Shown piece after piece: positions 16,025-25,636 of a stretch of 64,000 nucleotides of DNA; the stretch's first letter is position 1; each line of letters begins with the position of its first letter. The position numbers and the translations under genes were made by a program. Under the pieces are notes generated by a model. The model did not search any database and was not told the DNA's origin. It saw only the letters and a program-made list of their open reading frames with translations. Source of the stretch: Citreicoccus inhibens. GTDB lineage: Bacteria; Myxococcota; Myxococcia; Myxococcales; Myxococcaceae. The stretch spans positions 186,001 to 250,000 of the forward strand of contig NZ_JAHNZT010000006.1 in the NCBI RefSeq assembly GCF_019039035.1. The letters run 5' to 3'.

Positions 16025-17398
16025 ATGACCGCATCCTTGCTCGCCGCCCTCCTGCTCGCCGCCGCCCCTCCGCCCCAGAAGGCCAAGGAGTTCGCCTCGC
16101 GGCAGCAATGGGATGAGCTCTATCTGGCCTTCGCCACGGCGGAGCCCGCCAGCTACGAGGAGGCGGACCGCCCCGCGCTCGCCGCCGCGCTGCTCAAGGG
16201 CTGCGAGGCGCTGCTCAAGGACGACGCGGTGCTCGCGTACTCGCTGGGAGAGCGCGCCTCGGTCTTCCAGGAGTCCGCCGCCAGCCTGCGCTGTCTGGCG
16301 CGCGCCGCGCTGAAGACCGATCAACGCGCCGCGGCCGAGGAGGCCCTGCGCAAGGGCCTGGAGCAGTACGCCAAGGACGGCGCGTTCGGCCTGGAGCTGG
16401 GGCGCATGCTCCTCGAGGACAAGAACCCCACCGAGGCCATCGCCGCGCTGGAGAAGGTGCCCCCCAAGGCGAAGGAGGCCGCCGAGGCGCGCAAGCTCTT
16501 GCAGAAGGCCCGCGCGCAGAGCAACGACGAGGCCGCGGCCCGCCGCGAGGTCGAGCGCATCGAGAAGCGCCTGGACAACGGCCAGCCCACGGGCGGCTCC
16601 ACCCAGCCCGCAGTCGGCGGGGACTCGGGGGAGGTGCGCTCCACCAGCCTCAGCTACGAGTCCGGCGTGGGCAAGGACGGCATGCGCACGCGCTCCAACC
16701 GCCACTTCGTCATCCGCTACTTCAACAACGCGCGCGACTTCGGCCAGCGGGCCGAGTACGAGGGGAAGATCGTCGAGGCGCTCGACGAGGCGTACTCCTT
16801 CACCCAGGAGCTGCTGGGCGAGGCGCGCGAGTCCCCCGTGGACGTGGTCCTCTACACCCGCGACGAGTTCCGCACGCACCACGGCGCGGCCATGGCTCGG
16901 ACGGTGGCCGGGCTGTACTCGGACGACGCCATCCGCATCAACGACGCCGCCGAGCTGACCCAGGACACCAAGGGCACCCTCGTCCACGAGTACGTGCACG
17001 CCGCGGTGGACGAGTTCTGCGGCGGCAAGGATCACCGCCTGCCCACCTGGCTCAACGAGGGGCTGGCCGAGTTCGTCGAGTGGCGCTACCTGGGCAGCGA
17101 CGGCCCGCCGCGCATGATGCGCGACCTGCTGCGCGGCGCCCTCAAGGCGGACGCCCTGCCCCGACTGGCGGACATGTCCCAGGGGGCGCTCATCTCGAAG
17201 GGGAACCCCACCGTTGCCTATGGCACCTCGGCCGTGGCCGTGGGTGAGCTGGTGCGCCAGGGTGGGACGGCCAAGGTCCTGACGCTCATCCGGGCCGTGG
17301 GGGCGGGCAAGTCCTTCGAAGAGGCGCTCCAGACCCAGTACGGCATGGGCGTGGCGACACTGGACGAACAGGTCCGATCCGCCCTCTCGGGGAGATAG
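16025..17398 (+). CDS. Secreted TPR protein with peptidase-MA-like metalloprotease domain
   Basis: 457 residues. A short hydrophobic signal (ASLLAALLLAAAPPPQ) suggests export. Residues about 20-190 are Ala/Glu/Leu-rich helical repeats of the TPR kind (AAEEALRKGLEQYAKDGAF). After a Gly/Ser/Thr/Gln linker comes a gluzincin domain: HEYVH gives the two zinc His and the catalytic Glu, and LNEGLAEFVEW supplies the third ligand Glu, as in the peptidase MA-like family. The catalytic motif is intact, so it should be an active zinc peptidase outside the cytoplasm. CATACT at 16013-16018 could be a -10 box very near the ATG. Substrate unknown. Confidence 0.83.
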   Translation: MTASLLAALLLAAAPPPQKAKEFASRQQWDELYLAFATAEPASYEEADRPALAAALLKGCEALLKDDAVLAYSLGERASVFQESAASLRCLARAALKTDQRAAAEEALRKGLEQYAKDGAFGLELGRMLLEDKNPTEAIAALEKVPPKAKEAAEARKLLQKARAQSNDEAAARREVERIEKRLDNGQPTGGSTQPAVGGDSGEVRSTSLSYESGVGKDGMRTRSNRHFVIRYFNNARDFGQRAEYEGKIVEALDEAYSFTQELLGEARESPVDVVLYTRDEFRTHHGAAMARTVAGLYSDDAIRINDAAELTQDTKGTLVHEYVHAAVDEFCGGKDHRLPTWLNEGLAEFVEWRYLGSDGPPRMMRDLLRGALKADALPRLADMSQGALISKGNPTVAYGTSAVAVGELVRQGGTAKVLTLIRAVGAGKSFEEALQTQYGMGVATLDEQVRSALSGR

Positions 17399-17423
17399 CT
17401 GGCGAACGGGCCCGTCGGATTGG

Positions 17424-17452
17424 TTTACCCCTCGGCGGGACTCCCCTACACT
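17424..17452 (+). promoter_or_regulatory. Putative sigma-70 promoter of the giant repeat-protein gene
   Basis: TTTACC (17424-17429), a 17-base spacer and TACACT (17447-17452), 65 bases before the ATG at 17517. Spacing is ideal and both hexamers match the consensus at four positions. It is the best promoter-like pair in the gap between the peptidase and repeat-protein genes. Confidence 0.45.
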
Positions 17453-17516
17453 CGCGGGCCTCCATTTTCGCTGCGGCGGGAATCCAAGCCGTGTGCTGTC
17501 CGCAGCAAGGTGACGG

Positions 17517-20500
17517 ATGTCCGACACGCGCACCGCGATGAAAGATTTTCGCTTCCTCGACGAGAGGCGAAAGCTGGGAGGCCTGTCTCCCGAAGAGGAG
17601 GCTCGCTGGGCAGAGCTGCGTGCACTCCTGGGTATCCGCGACACGCCCACAGGTGAGCCCGTCCTTGCGCCCCAGGACTGGCAGCAACCCGCGCCCCAGG
17701 GCTACTACGGCCAGGACGGCCAGTGGTACCCCTACCCCGCCGGTTACGCGCAGCCGCAGGCCTACGCCCAGCCGCAGGGCTATTACGGCCAGGATGGCCA
17801 GTGGTACCCCTACCCTGCGCAGCAGCCCCAGGCCTACGCCCAGCCGCAGGGCTATTACGGCCAGGATGGCCAGTGGTACCCCTACCCCGCCCAGGCCTGG
17901 CCGCAACAGCAGGGCGGTTACGATCCGAACCCGGGCTACGCGCAGCCGTACGACCCGAACACGGGCTATGCCGCGCAGTACCCGGTGGACCCGAACACGG
18001 GCTACGCGCAGCCGTACGACCCGAACCCGGGCTATGCCGCGCAGTACCCGGTGGACCCGAACCCGGGCTACGCGCAGCCGTACGACCCGAACCAGGGCTA
18101 TGCCGCGCAGTACCCGGTGGACCCGAACACGGGCTACGCGCAGCCGTACGATCCGAACCAGGGCTACGCCGCGCAGTACCCGGTGGATCCGAACCAGGGG
18201 TACGTGGATCCGTCCCAGGCGCCCTATGACCCCAACGGGGCCTACGCGCAGCAGGCGTGGACGGGCTATCCGGAGCAGGCGCCCGAGCAGGCCGCGTATG
18301 CGCCGCAGGAGACCGACAGCCTCGACCTCAGCGCGGACGACGTCGACATCCCCGCGCTCAGTGAGCCGGCCCCGTGGATGGCGCCCGCCGTGGCCCCGAC
18401 CGCGCTGCCGGCGCCGACCGCGGAAGAGGCCGGTGAGGACCTCTTCGAGGTCGCTGACGCGGATCTCTCCGATGCGGCGCATGCCGAGGATCCGTCCGCG
18501 TCCTTCGAGACCCTGAGCTCCGAGATGGGTGCGGGGCAGCCGGGCGCTGAGTCTGGGGAAGAGACCGACTTCTCCTCGGTCAGTGACGAGGCCACGCAGT
18601 CCACCGGGCGCGCGACACGGGCACCGGCCAGCGCGGAGTCCTCGCTGGAGGCATCGTTCGCCGAGCTGTCCATGGAGGTCGAGTCCGAGGCCGTGGCCCC
18701 CGCCACGACGCCCATGGACACGGCGGCGTCCGAGACCGACTTCGCGTCGGTCGATGTGACGCCCATGGACGCGACAGCGTCCGAGACCGACTTCGCGTCG
18801 GTCGATGTGACGCCCATGGACGCGACAGCGTCCGAGGCCGACTTTGCCTCCGTCGATGCGCTGCCCATGGACGCGACAACGTCCGAGACCGACTTCGCCT
18901 CCGTCGCGTCGGCCGCAGAGGCAACGGCGTCCGAGGCCGACTTCGCCTCCGTCGATTCGATGCCCATGGACGCGACGGCGTCCGAGGCCGACTTCGCCTC
19001 CGTTGATGCTGAGTTGATGGACGCGGCATCTGAGCCTGTGCTCGCGGAGGAGCGTGAGCCTTCGCCCATGGATGCGGCGTGGGACGCGGCTCCGCTCGCG
19101 GTGGACCCTCTGGAGACGCAGCCAGGCGGAGACAACGCAACCACGGAGTTCTCAGGCGACACGGCCGAGGTCCTCGACGCCGAGCCACTCGATTCCATGT
19201 CGGACGAGGACGCCTCGGCGAGCGCGGTGCTCGAAACCTCCGCGGAGGTGAGTGCCCTCGACGATTCACCCGAGGTCTCCTCCGAGGAGTTCTCACTCGA
19301 CTCCGCGGATCTCGGCGCGGCCGAGGACACCTCCGAACTCGCGGCAACAGCCGTGGAGTCCGGCGCGCCCACGAGCCTCGGCGCGGACTTCGACGCGTCC
19401 ATCGCCGCGCACGAAGCGGCATCGGTGGACGTGCACGCGGGCACAGACGACCAACCTCTTTTCGATGCCACCGAGGACCTCTCAGCGGCTGGCGTGGACT
19501 CCGGCGAGGCCGTCGGTTCGTTCGATGCGCACGCCGACCTGTCGACGAGCTCCGCCGAAGAGATCGCCCTCGACGCGGGTGACATCAGCGAGACAGAAGC
19601 GCCGAGCGCGCCGACCTCTCCCTTCGAGTTGAACCCGCCGTCCCTGCAACTCCGCGAGGTGCAGGTCGGGCCCGATCTCCACGCCGACACCGTCGACGTG
19701 GGCGAGGGTGACGTCGACCATGCCCCGCTGGCGACACTCGCGCAGTCGCCGGACGCCATGGCTCGTCCGGCCATCGAGGATGCATTCGACCTGAGCGGGA
19801 ATCCCGAGGAGGCGGTGCCGCTCGCCGCCGCGGGAGAATTCCTCGACTACGCCCAAGCCGGAGCGGCGGCGACGTCGGACGTGGCGCTCGAGGGTGAGCC
19901 TGCGGACGCGTCTCCCATCGATCTGCAACCTGAGTGGGTCTCACCCGAAGCGGAGACGTCCGCGACGACGTGGGATGCACCGAGCGAGCCGAGCACGACC
20001 GAGTGGTCCGCCACGGCCGCGACCACCGAGGGGCACCCGTCTGACTCGACGGCGGATGCCTCCACCGAGCTTCAGGCCGAGTGGACCGAGGCGGCAACGC
20101 AGGCCCCATCGCACGAGCACGCGGCGACGCCCGACGCGGAGCTCATCGAGGCGCAGCCCGAGTGGGAGCAGCCCACGCTGGAAGCCGCGCCGGAAGAAGC
20201 ATCGGCCGAGTGGACAGCTCCCACGTCCGAGGTGAACGCCACCGAAGCACAGCCTGAGTGGACCGCCCACGAAGGAGCTGTTGCGGCGCACCCGGAGTGG
20301 GACGCCCCAGCCGCCCAGGCCGGAGCCACGCCATCCGCGTGGGGAATCTCCACGGACTCCGCCGCCACCGTCGAGTCCACCGAAGCAAGCCCCACCTGGC
20401 AGTCCGATCCATCCGAGCCCGCGCGCATCGAAGCGCAGGCCGAGTGGCAGCAGCCCACCGACGGCGCGCCTCACGCTGAACAGCCCGAATGGGAGCAGCC

Positions 20501-23500
20501 CGCGACGGAGGCGCCCGTCCTCGATGCGCAGCCTGAGTGGGAACAGCCCGCCGGATCCGCAGTTGCAGCGACACAGCCCGAATGGGAGCAGCCCGCGACG
20601 GAGGCACCCATCCTCGATGCGCAGCCTGAGTGGGAGCAGCCCACCGAAGCGGCACCGGTCGCCGCACAGCCCGAGTGGGAGATGTCTGCGGCAGAAGAAG
20701 CACCGCTCGAAGTTCAGCCCGAGCAGGAGCTGATTGCTGGCGCCGCATCCACCGCCCCCCAATCCACGTGGCAGCCGCCCACTGCGGAGTCCACTGGCCT
20801 CGAAGCGCAGCCCGAGTGGGCGACGACCGAGGCGGAGGACGTTGCCCTCGAAGCCCAGCCGGAGTGGGAACAATCCAACGAGGCAGCCGCACCGACCGCG
20901 CAAGCCACCTGGGAGCAGCCCGCTGCGGACGTGGCTGTTCTCGAAGGGCAGCCTGACTGGGCGCAGCCCGCCGACGCAACTGCAACCACGGTTCAGCCCG
21001 CCTGGGAGCAGCCCAGCGAGGATGCCCCTGTCCTCGATGCGCAGCCCGAGTGGGAGCAGCCCGCCGATGCAACTGCGACCACGGCTCAGCCCGCCTGGGA
21101 GCAACCCAACGCGGATGCTGCTGTCCTCGATGCGCAGCCCGAGTGGGAGCAGCCCGCCAACGCTGCAGCGACTGCGGCTCAGCCCACCTGGGAACAGCCC
21201 GCCGATGCCGCAGCGACCACGGCTCAGCCCGAATGGGAGCAACCCAACGCGGATGCTGCTGTCCTCGATGCGCAGCCTGAGTGGGAGCAGCCCGCCGACG
21301 CCGCAGCGACCACGGCTCAGCCTGCCTGGGAGCAGCCCAGCGAGGATGCCCCTGTCCTCGATGCGCAGCCCGAGTGGGAGCAGCCCGCCGACGCAACTGC
21401 GACCACGGCTCAGCCCGAATGGGAGCAGCCCGCCGACGCCTCAGCCACCACGGCTCAGCCCACCTGGGAACAGCCCAACGCGGATGCCGCTGTCCTCGAT
21501 GCACAGCCTGAGTGGGAGCAGCCCGCCGACGCCGCAGCGACCACCGAACAGCCCGCTGGGGACGTAGCCGTCCTCGAAGCACAGCCCGAGTGGGAGCAGT
21601 CCGAGGCAGTTGCATCCACGACAGCACAGCCAGAGTGGGAGCAGCCCGCCGACATCGCGCCGACCGCGCAAGCCCCGTGGGAGCAGCCTGCTGAGGACGT
21701 ATCCGTCCTCGAAGCGCAGCCCGAGTGGGAGCAGCCCGACGCAACCGCATCCGATACGACCCAGCCGGCGTGGGAGCAGCCCGCCGAGGCCGCGGCGACC
21801 GCGGTGCCAACCGAGTGGGAACAACCCGCTGAAGACGTGGCTGTCCTCGAAGCACAGCCCGAGTGGGAACAGCCCACCAACTCGGAGCAAGCGGCGTGGG
21901 AACAGCCCACCGACGCGGCCTCTGCTGCGGCTCAACCGGCGTGGGAGCAGCCTGCTGAGGATGGAGCCGTCCTCGAAGCGCGGCCCGAGTGGGAGCAGCC
22001 CACGGAGGCCTCTGCTGCCGCAATCCAGTCCGGCACCGATGCAGCTCCCCTCACGGCACAGGCTGAGTGGGCGCAGCCCGGAACCACGTCCGATGCGCAG
22101 CCGGAGTGGGCGCAGTCCGACGTGGAAGTCGCCACACTGGAGGCACAGCCGGAGTGGGAGCAGCCCGGAGCCGTGGCCGCGCCCGTCGAAACGCCCAGCG
22201 CTGACGCGACCGCCATCGAAGTCGAGACCGAGTGGGGGCAGCCCTCCTCGGCCACGTCCGTCGCGGCGCAGCCCGAGTGGGCTCAGACGACCGACGCGGC
22301 TCAGCCGGAATGGGAAACGCCCACCGCCGAGGTCGTAACGCTCGAGGAGCAACCCGCCACAGCGGGTGCACCGCTCGAAGCGCAGCCCGCGTGGGAACAG
22401 CCCGCGGAGCCTGAGCTCATCGAGGCGCAGCCCGAGTGGGAACAGTCCGCCAGCGCCCCAGCTCCAGCGCAGAACGACTGGGCGCACGCCAACGCGACGG
22501 GCGCCGCGACGCAGGTCCAGCCAGTGCAGTCCGCCACCTGGGAGCAGCCCGCCGAAGAGGTCGCCTTCATCGACGCGCAGCCCGAGTGGGAGGCCCCCAC
22601 CACGGCCGAGGCCTCCAGCGCGGCCACCCCTGCCTGGGATCAGCCCATCGAAGAGGCCGCCATCGAGGCGCAGCCCGAGTGGGAGACGCCCGCCGCCGAG
22701 ACCGCGCCCATCGAGCTTCAACCCGAGTGGGCTGCCACCCCAGAGGAGCAGCCCGCTCCCGAGGCCCAGGCCGAATGGGCGCAGCCGCGTGACGAAGCGC
22801 AGCCCATCGACCTCCAGCCCGAGTGGGCCTCGTCCGCCGAGCCCACCGCGCCTGAGCCGGAGGCCACGTGGGAGAACCCCGCCGCGCACGGCGCATCACC
22901 GTCCACCGAATGGGCCTCGCACGAGGCACCCGGCTCGGAGCCCTGGGGGGCCCCGCCCGCCGCGCCCGCTGCTTCGGAGTGGAGCGCGCAGGAGTCCGCT
23001 CCCGCGTGGGAAACGACCGAGTCCGCCCCCGCGGAGCCCTCCGGCACGGTCGAGCTTCAGCCGGAGTGGGTGACGCCGGAGCCCGAGCCCGTCGCGGCCA
23101 CCGAGGACTGGAACTCTCCTGTGTCCGAGGAGATCTCCCTCACGGAGGCAGAGCCGGAGCCGGTCCAGGCCCCCGAGTGGCACGAGCCCGCCGTGGAGAT
23201 CGAACCCGTCCTGGAGGCAACCCCTGTCGACGTCGTCGAGTCGACCTGGAACGCCCCACCCGCGCAGCCCATGTGGCGGGGCGCCCCGCAGACGGCTCGG
23301 TTCGCCGCGCCCACCACTGAGATGCCCTGGCAGGAGGAGCCTCCCGCCCCGCCGCTCGTCGAAGAGGAAGTGGAGGCGGAGCAGGAGCTGGCGGAGATCG
23401 AACTCGTCGAGGAGGCCCCCGAGGCCGTCGAGGAAGAGCCGCCCGAGCTCCCCATCGTCGGCGCCATCGAGCCGCCGCTGTTCGCGCCTCCCGCCGCCTC

Positions 23501-23894
23501 CCTCACGCTCGAGGAGCGCGGCTCGTTCGTGGAGGGCGAGCACCGCGTCATCATCCACACCGTGGAAGGCCAGGTGAAGCGCGGCACCATCCGCGACCTG
23601 GACCTCTTGGATGACGTCATCTCCCTGGAGCAGCAGAGCGGCTTCGCCCCCGAGCGCATCCAGGGCAAGCGGGTGAAGGCCATCTTCTTCATGCTCGCCG
23701 CGGGCGCGCGCCAGCCGCAGTTGGACGGTCAGAAGATTCGCGTCACCTTCAATGACGGTCGCCAGGTGGCGGGCTTCTCCCGCGACTTCAAGAGCACCAT
23801 CCCGGGGTTCTTCGTCATCCCCGCCGACACACGCACCAACACCGCGCGCATCTTCATCTACCGCTCCAGCGTGCAGGCCGTCGCCGAGGGCTGA
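17517..23894 (+). CDS. Giant low-complexity repeat protein with conserved C-terminal domain
   Basis: 2125 residues, no signal peptide or membrane helix. Order: (1) a short conserved N-terminal helix (residues 1-45, DFRFLDERRKLGGLSPEEEA); (2) a Tyr/Gln/Pro repeat region, about 53-251, with GYYGQDGQWYPYPA units then YDPNxGYAAQYPVDPN units; (3) an acidic Ser/Asp region with ETDFASVDVTPMDATAS repeats, about 400-500; (4) about 60 Trp-containing units of the type QPEWEQPADA, about 875-1860; (5) an acidic bridge; (6) a globular domain, about 1995-2125 (VKRGTIRDLDLLDD, RVTFNDGRQVAGF, FFVIPADTRTNTARI). The last domain recurs in myxobacterial proteins and, from memory, is catalogued as DUF6982. A cytoplasmic scaffold or condensate-forming role is inference only. 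A strong terminator follows. Confidence 0.83.
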   Translation: MSDTRTAMKDFRFLDERRKLGGLSPEEEARWAELRALLGIRDTPTGEPVLAPQDWQQPAPQGYYGQDGQWYPYPAGYAQPQAYAQPQGYYGQDGQWYPYPAQQPQAYAQPQGYYGQDGQWYPYPAQAWPQQQGGYDPNPGYAQPYDPNTGYAAQYPVDPNTGYAQPYDPNPGYAAQYPVDPNPGYAQPYDPNQGYAAQYPVDPNTGYAQPYDPNQGYAAQYPVDPNQGYVDPSQAPYDPNGAYAQQAWTGYPEQAPEQAAYAPQETDSLDLSADDVDIPALSEPAPWMAPAVAPTALPAPTAEEAGEDLFEVADADLSDAAHAEDPSASFETLSSEMGAGQPGAESGEETDFSSVSDEATQSTGRATRAPASAESSLEASFAELSMEVESEAVAPATTPMDTAASETDFASVDVTPMDATASETDFASVDVTPMDATASEADFASVDALPMDATTSETDFASVASAAEATASEADFASVDSMPMDATASEADFASVDAELMDAASEPVLAEEREPSPMDAAWDAAPLAVDPLETQPGGDNATTEFSGDTAEVLDAEPLDSMSDEDASASAVLETSAEVSALDDSPEVSSEEFSLDSADLGAAEDTSELAATAVESGAPTSLGADFDASIAAHEAASVDVHAGTDDQPLFDATEDLSAAGVDSGEAVGSFDAHADLSTSSAEEIALDAGDISETEAPSAPTSPFELNPPSLQLREVQVGPDLHADTVDVGEGDVDHAPLATLAQSPDAMARPAIEDAFDLSGNPEEAVPLAAAGEFLDYAQAGAAATSDVALEGEPADASPIDLQPEWVSPEAETSATTWDAPSEPSTTEWSATAATTEGHPSDSTADASTELQAEWTEAATQAPSHEHAATPDAELIEAQPEWEQPTLEAAPEEASAEWTAPTSEVNATEAQPEWTAHEGAVAAHPEWDAPAAQAGATPSAWGISTDSAATVESTEASPTWQSDPSEPARIEAQAEWQQPTDGAPHAEQPEWEQPATEAPVLDAQPEWEQPAGSAVAATQPEWEQPATEAPILDAQPEWEQPTEAAPVAAQPEWEMSAAEEAPLEVQPEQELIAGAASTAPQSTWQPPTAESTGLEAQPEWATTEAEDVALEAQPEWEQSNEAAAPTAQATWEQPAADVAVLEGQPDWAQPADATATTVQPAWEQPSEDAPVLDAQPEWEQPADATATTAQPAWEQPNADAAVLDAQPEWEQPANAAATAAQPTWEQPADAAATTAQPEWEQPNADAAVLDAQPEWEQPADAAATTAQPAWEQPSEDAPVLDAQPEWEQPADATATTAQPEWEQPADASATTAQPTWEQPNADAAVLDAQPEWEQPADAAATTEQPAGDVAVLEAQPEWEQSEAVASTTAQPEWEQPADIAPTAQAPWEQPAEDVSVLEAQPEWEQPDATASDTTQPAWEQPAEAAATAVPTEWEQPAEDVAVLEAQPEWEQPTNSEQAAWEQPTDAASAAAQPAWEQPAEDGAVLEARPEWEQPTEASAAAIQSGTDAAPLTAQAEWAQPGTTSDAQPEWAQSDVEVATLEAQPEWEQPGAVAAPVETPSADATAIEVETEWGQPSSATSVAAQPEWAQTTDAAQPEWETPTAEVVTLEEQPATAGAPLEAQPAWEQPAEPELIEAQPEWEQSASAPAPAQNDWAHANATGAATQVQPVQSATWEQPAEEVAFIDAQPEWEAPTTAEASSAATPAWDQPIEEAAIEAQPEWETPAAETAPIELQPEWAATPEEQPAPEAQAEWAQPRDEAQPIDLQPEWASSAEPTAPEPEATWENPAAHGASPSTEWASHEAPGSEPWGAPPAAPAASEWSAQESAPAWETTESAPAEPSGTVELQPEWVTPEPEPVAATEDWNSPVSEEISLTEAEPEPVQAPEWHEPAVEIEPVLEATPVDVVESTWNAPPAQPMWRGAPQTARFAAPTTEMPWQEEPPAPPLVEEEVEAEQELAEIELVEEAPEAVEEEPPELPIVGAIEPPLFAPPAASLTLEERGSFVEGEHRVIIHTVEGQVKRGTIRDLDLLDDVISLEQQSGFAPERIQGKRVKAIFFMLAAGARQPQLDGQKIRVTFNDGRQVAGFSRDFKSTIPGFFVIPADTRTNTARIFIYRSSVQAVAEG
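17676..18270 (+). repeat. Tyr/Gln/Pro-rich coding repeats
   Basis: Two in-frame repeat families. Three copies of a unit reading GYYGQDGQWYPYPA are followed by four to five copies alternating GYAQPYDPN and GYAAQYPVDPN. DNA copies are nearly identical (for example the segments around 17941-18180), so the array is recent or homogenised and prone to length change. Confidence 0.85.
18715..19020 (+). repeat. Acidic DFASVD/PMDAT coding repeats
   Basis: About seven in-frame copies of a unit like ASETDFASVDVTPMDAT, 17 residues (51 bases) long, with near-identical DNA in the first copies. The encoded chain is highly acidic and probably disordered. Confidence 0.75.
20140..22760 (+). repeat. About 60 Trp-containing QPEWEQP coding repeats
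   Basis: Degenerate 14-16 residue units with the core QPEWEQP. The centre (about 20990-21540) is most uniform, with a higher-order period alternating ADATATTAQPAWEQP and NADAAVLDAQPEWEQP. Flanking units are more diverged, the pattern expected when unequal exchange homogenises the middle of an array. Confidence 0.82.
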
Positions 23895-23930
23895 CAGCCG
23901 GGCGGCGCGCCCGCCTCGCGGGCCAAAAAG

Positions 23931-23960
23931 AAGAGGGGCCTCGTCACCGAGGCCCCTCTT
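23931..23960. terminator. Strong bidirectional intrinsic terminator
   Basis: AAGAGGGGCCTCG and CGAGGCCCCTCTT form a perfect 13-bp stem with a TCAC loop. The plus strand continues with TTGTG; the minus strand continues with CTTTTTGG. It lies between the convergent repeat-protein and yceI genes and should end both transcripts. Confidence 0.9.
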
Positions 23961-23991
23961 TGTGTCTCTGCGGTCCGAAGACTCGCGAGGC

Positions 23992-24615
23992 TTACTTCGT
24001 GTCCTTCGCCGTCGCGGGCGCGTCGGCCTTCTTGGTCAGCTCGATCTCCAGGCTGACCGAGACCTCCTCGCTGACCGCCACGCCGCCGGTCTCCAGCGCC
24101 TTGTTCCACGCCAGGCCGTAGTCCTTGCGGTTGATCTTCGTGGTCGCGGACACGCCCGAGCGGGTGTTGCCCCACGGATCCTTCGACTCCTTCGCCGGGC
24201 CATCCACGTCCAGGACGACTTCCTTCGTCACGCCGTGGAGCGTCAGGTCGCCCGTCACCTTCAGCTTGCCCGCGCCCGCCTTCGCGACCTTCTTCGACTT
24301 GAAGGTCATCGTCGGGAACTTGGTCACGTCAAAGAAGTCCGGGCTCTTCAGGTGCTCGTCGCGCTTCGGCTCGTTGGTGTTGACGGTGGAGACGTCGATG
24401 GTCGCCTCGACGGTGGACTTGGTCACGTCCTTGTCGTCCAGGTTGATGGCGCCCGTCACCTTGCCGAAGCTGCCCTTCACGTTCGACACCATCATGTGGC
24501 GCACGGAGAAGTCGGCGCTGGAGTGCGACGAGTCAATCTCCCAGTTCGAGGCCAGGGCGGCGGACGGCAGGGACAGCGCGAGCATGGCAACGGCGGACTT
24601 CATGAACAGCTTCAT
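23992..24615 (-). CDS. yceI: YceI-family periplasmic protein
   Basis: 207 residues. A signal peptide (SAVAMLALSLPSAALA) precedes the YceI lipocalin-like barrel: NWEIDSSHSSADFSVRHM, KGSFGKVTGAINLD, SPDFFDVTKFPTMTF, DLTLHGVTKEV and YGLAWNKALETGG. The family binds polyisoprenoid-like lipids, and its members are often induced by base or osmotic stress; no catalysis is known. ATG 24615 is set by GGAG 8 bases before it and by the signal peptide; the long upstream frame is spurious. It lies 34 bases after the extradiol dioxygenase gene, so the two may be one transcript. The C-terminal Lys/Ala/Thr tail is unusual but short. Confidence 0.9.
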   Translation of the reverse strand: MKLFMKSAVAMLALSLPSAALASNWEIDSSHSSADFSVRHMMVSNVKGSFGKVTGAINLDDKDVTKSTVEATIDVSTVNTNEPKRDEHLKSPDFFDVTKFPTMTFKSKKVAKAGAGKLKVTGDLTLHGVTKEVVLDVDGPAKESKDPWGNTRSGVSATTKINRKDYGLAWNKALETGGVAVSEEVSVSLEIELTKKADAPATAKDTK

Positions 24616-24649
24616 GGGGTGTGCTCCTTGGGGAATGCCTACAGCGGGT

Positions 24650-25492
24650 TCATTCGCGCAGCGCGAAGCTGCGCATCGACAAAGTCGCGTGATGGAAACC
24701 CTCGAAGACCGAGGTGATTCCATCCTCGGGGAGAGAAGCGCCGAGGGTGAAGAAAAGCGGCAAGAAATGCTCGGCGGAAGGATGCGCCAGCGCCGCATTC
24801 GGTGCACCCCTCCACCCTTGAAGTCCACCAAAGTCTCGCGCGGCCAGCCGGCTCGCCACCCAGCCATCGAACTCGCCCGCCCACGGCTCCACCGGAGCCT
24901 CCTTGGCGCGGAAGTTGACCCGCCGCAGGTTATGCACCAGCCCTCCGCTGCCCACCAACACCACGCCCCTGGCGCGAAGGGGCCGCAGCGCCTCGCCCAG
25001 CCGCGCCACCTCCGAGGGCTCGGCGTCCGCGGGCAACGACACCTGAACCACCGGCGCGCTCGCGTCCGGGAAGGCGTGCCGCAATGGCACCCAGACCCCG
25101 TGGTCCAGCCCCCGCGTCGGCTCGGTGCGCGCAGGGATGCCCGCATCGCGCAGCAGCGCCACGATGTCCACCGCCAGCCCCGGCGCGCCTCGCGCGGGAT
25201 AGCGAAGCTGATACAGCGGCGCGGGAAACCCGTAGAAGTCGTAGATGAGCGGCGGGGCCTCGCTCGACGTGACAGCCACCTCGCCCTCGGTCTCCCAATG
25301 CGCGGAGACCACCACGAGCGCCTGGGCCTGGCTCGCGCTCGCCCCGAATGTCCGGAGCGCGCGTGGATACGCATCCGCGTCCAGCGCCACCATGGGCGAG
25401 CCATGCGACACGAAGAGCGCTGGAGCATGGCGCCAGGGGGCCGCCGGCCCGCCTGACTGAAGAAGTCCACTGGGGTTGCTCACGTCGCTCAT
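24650..25492 (-). CDS. Extradiol (DODA/LigB-type) ring-cleavage dioxygenase
   Basis: 280 residues, the usual length for YgiD/DODA-like enzymes. Conserved histidines sit in LFVSHGSPMVAL, VVSAHWETEG, LDHGVWVPLRHAFP, GSGGLVHNLR and HPSAEHFLPLFF; together these fit the metal site of class III extradiol dioxygenases, which open catechol-type rings with oxygen. The physiological substrate of this group in most bacteria is not known. ATG 25492 begins 14 residues before a short spacer leading to the first motif; no strong ribosome site is seen. It is divergent from the sigma-54 activator gene, which could be its regulator, since that type of activator often senses aromatic compounds. Confidence 0.87.
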   Translation of the reverse strand: MSDVSNPSGLLQSGGPAAPWRHAPALFVSHGSPMVALDADAYPRALRTFGASASQAQALVVVSAHWETEGEVAVTSSEAPPLIYDFYGFPAPLYQLRYPARGAPGLAVDIVALLRDAGIPARTEPTRGLDHGVWVPLRHAFPDASAPVVQVSLPADAEPSEVARLGEALRPLRARGVVLVGSGGLVHNLRRVNFRAKEAPVEPWAGEFDGWVASRLAARDFGGLQGWRGAPNAALAHPSAEHFLPLFFTLGASLPEDGITSVFEGFHHATLSMRSFALRE

Positions 25493-25636
25493 CGCGAGCC
25501 CCAGGATTGCAACCCACAGACCACGCCCGCCTCACGCTCCAACCTGTTGAAATCGCGTGAGGGACCGCGTTCTCGCGTGCACCCAGCCTCTCAGAACGAT
25601 AGACAGACACATCACTCTGACCGGGGGCGAGACGAC

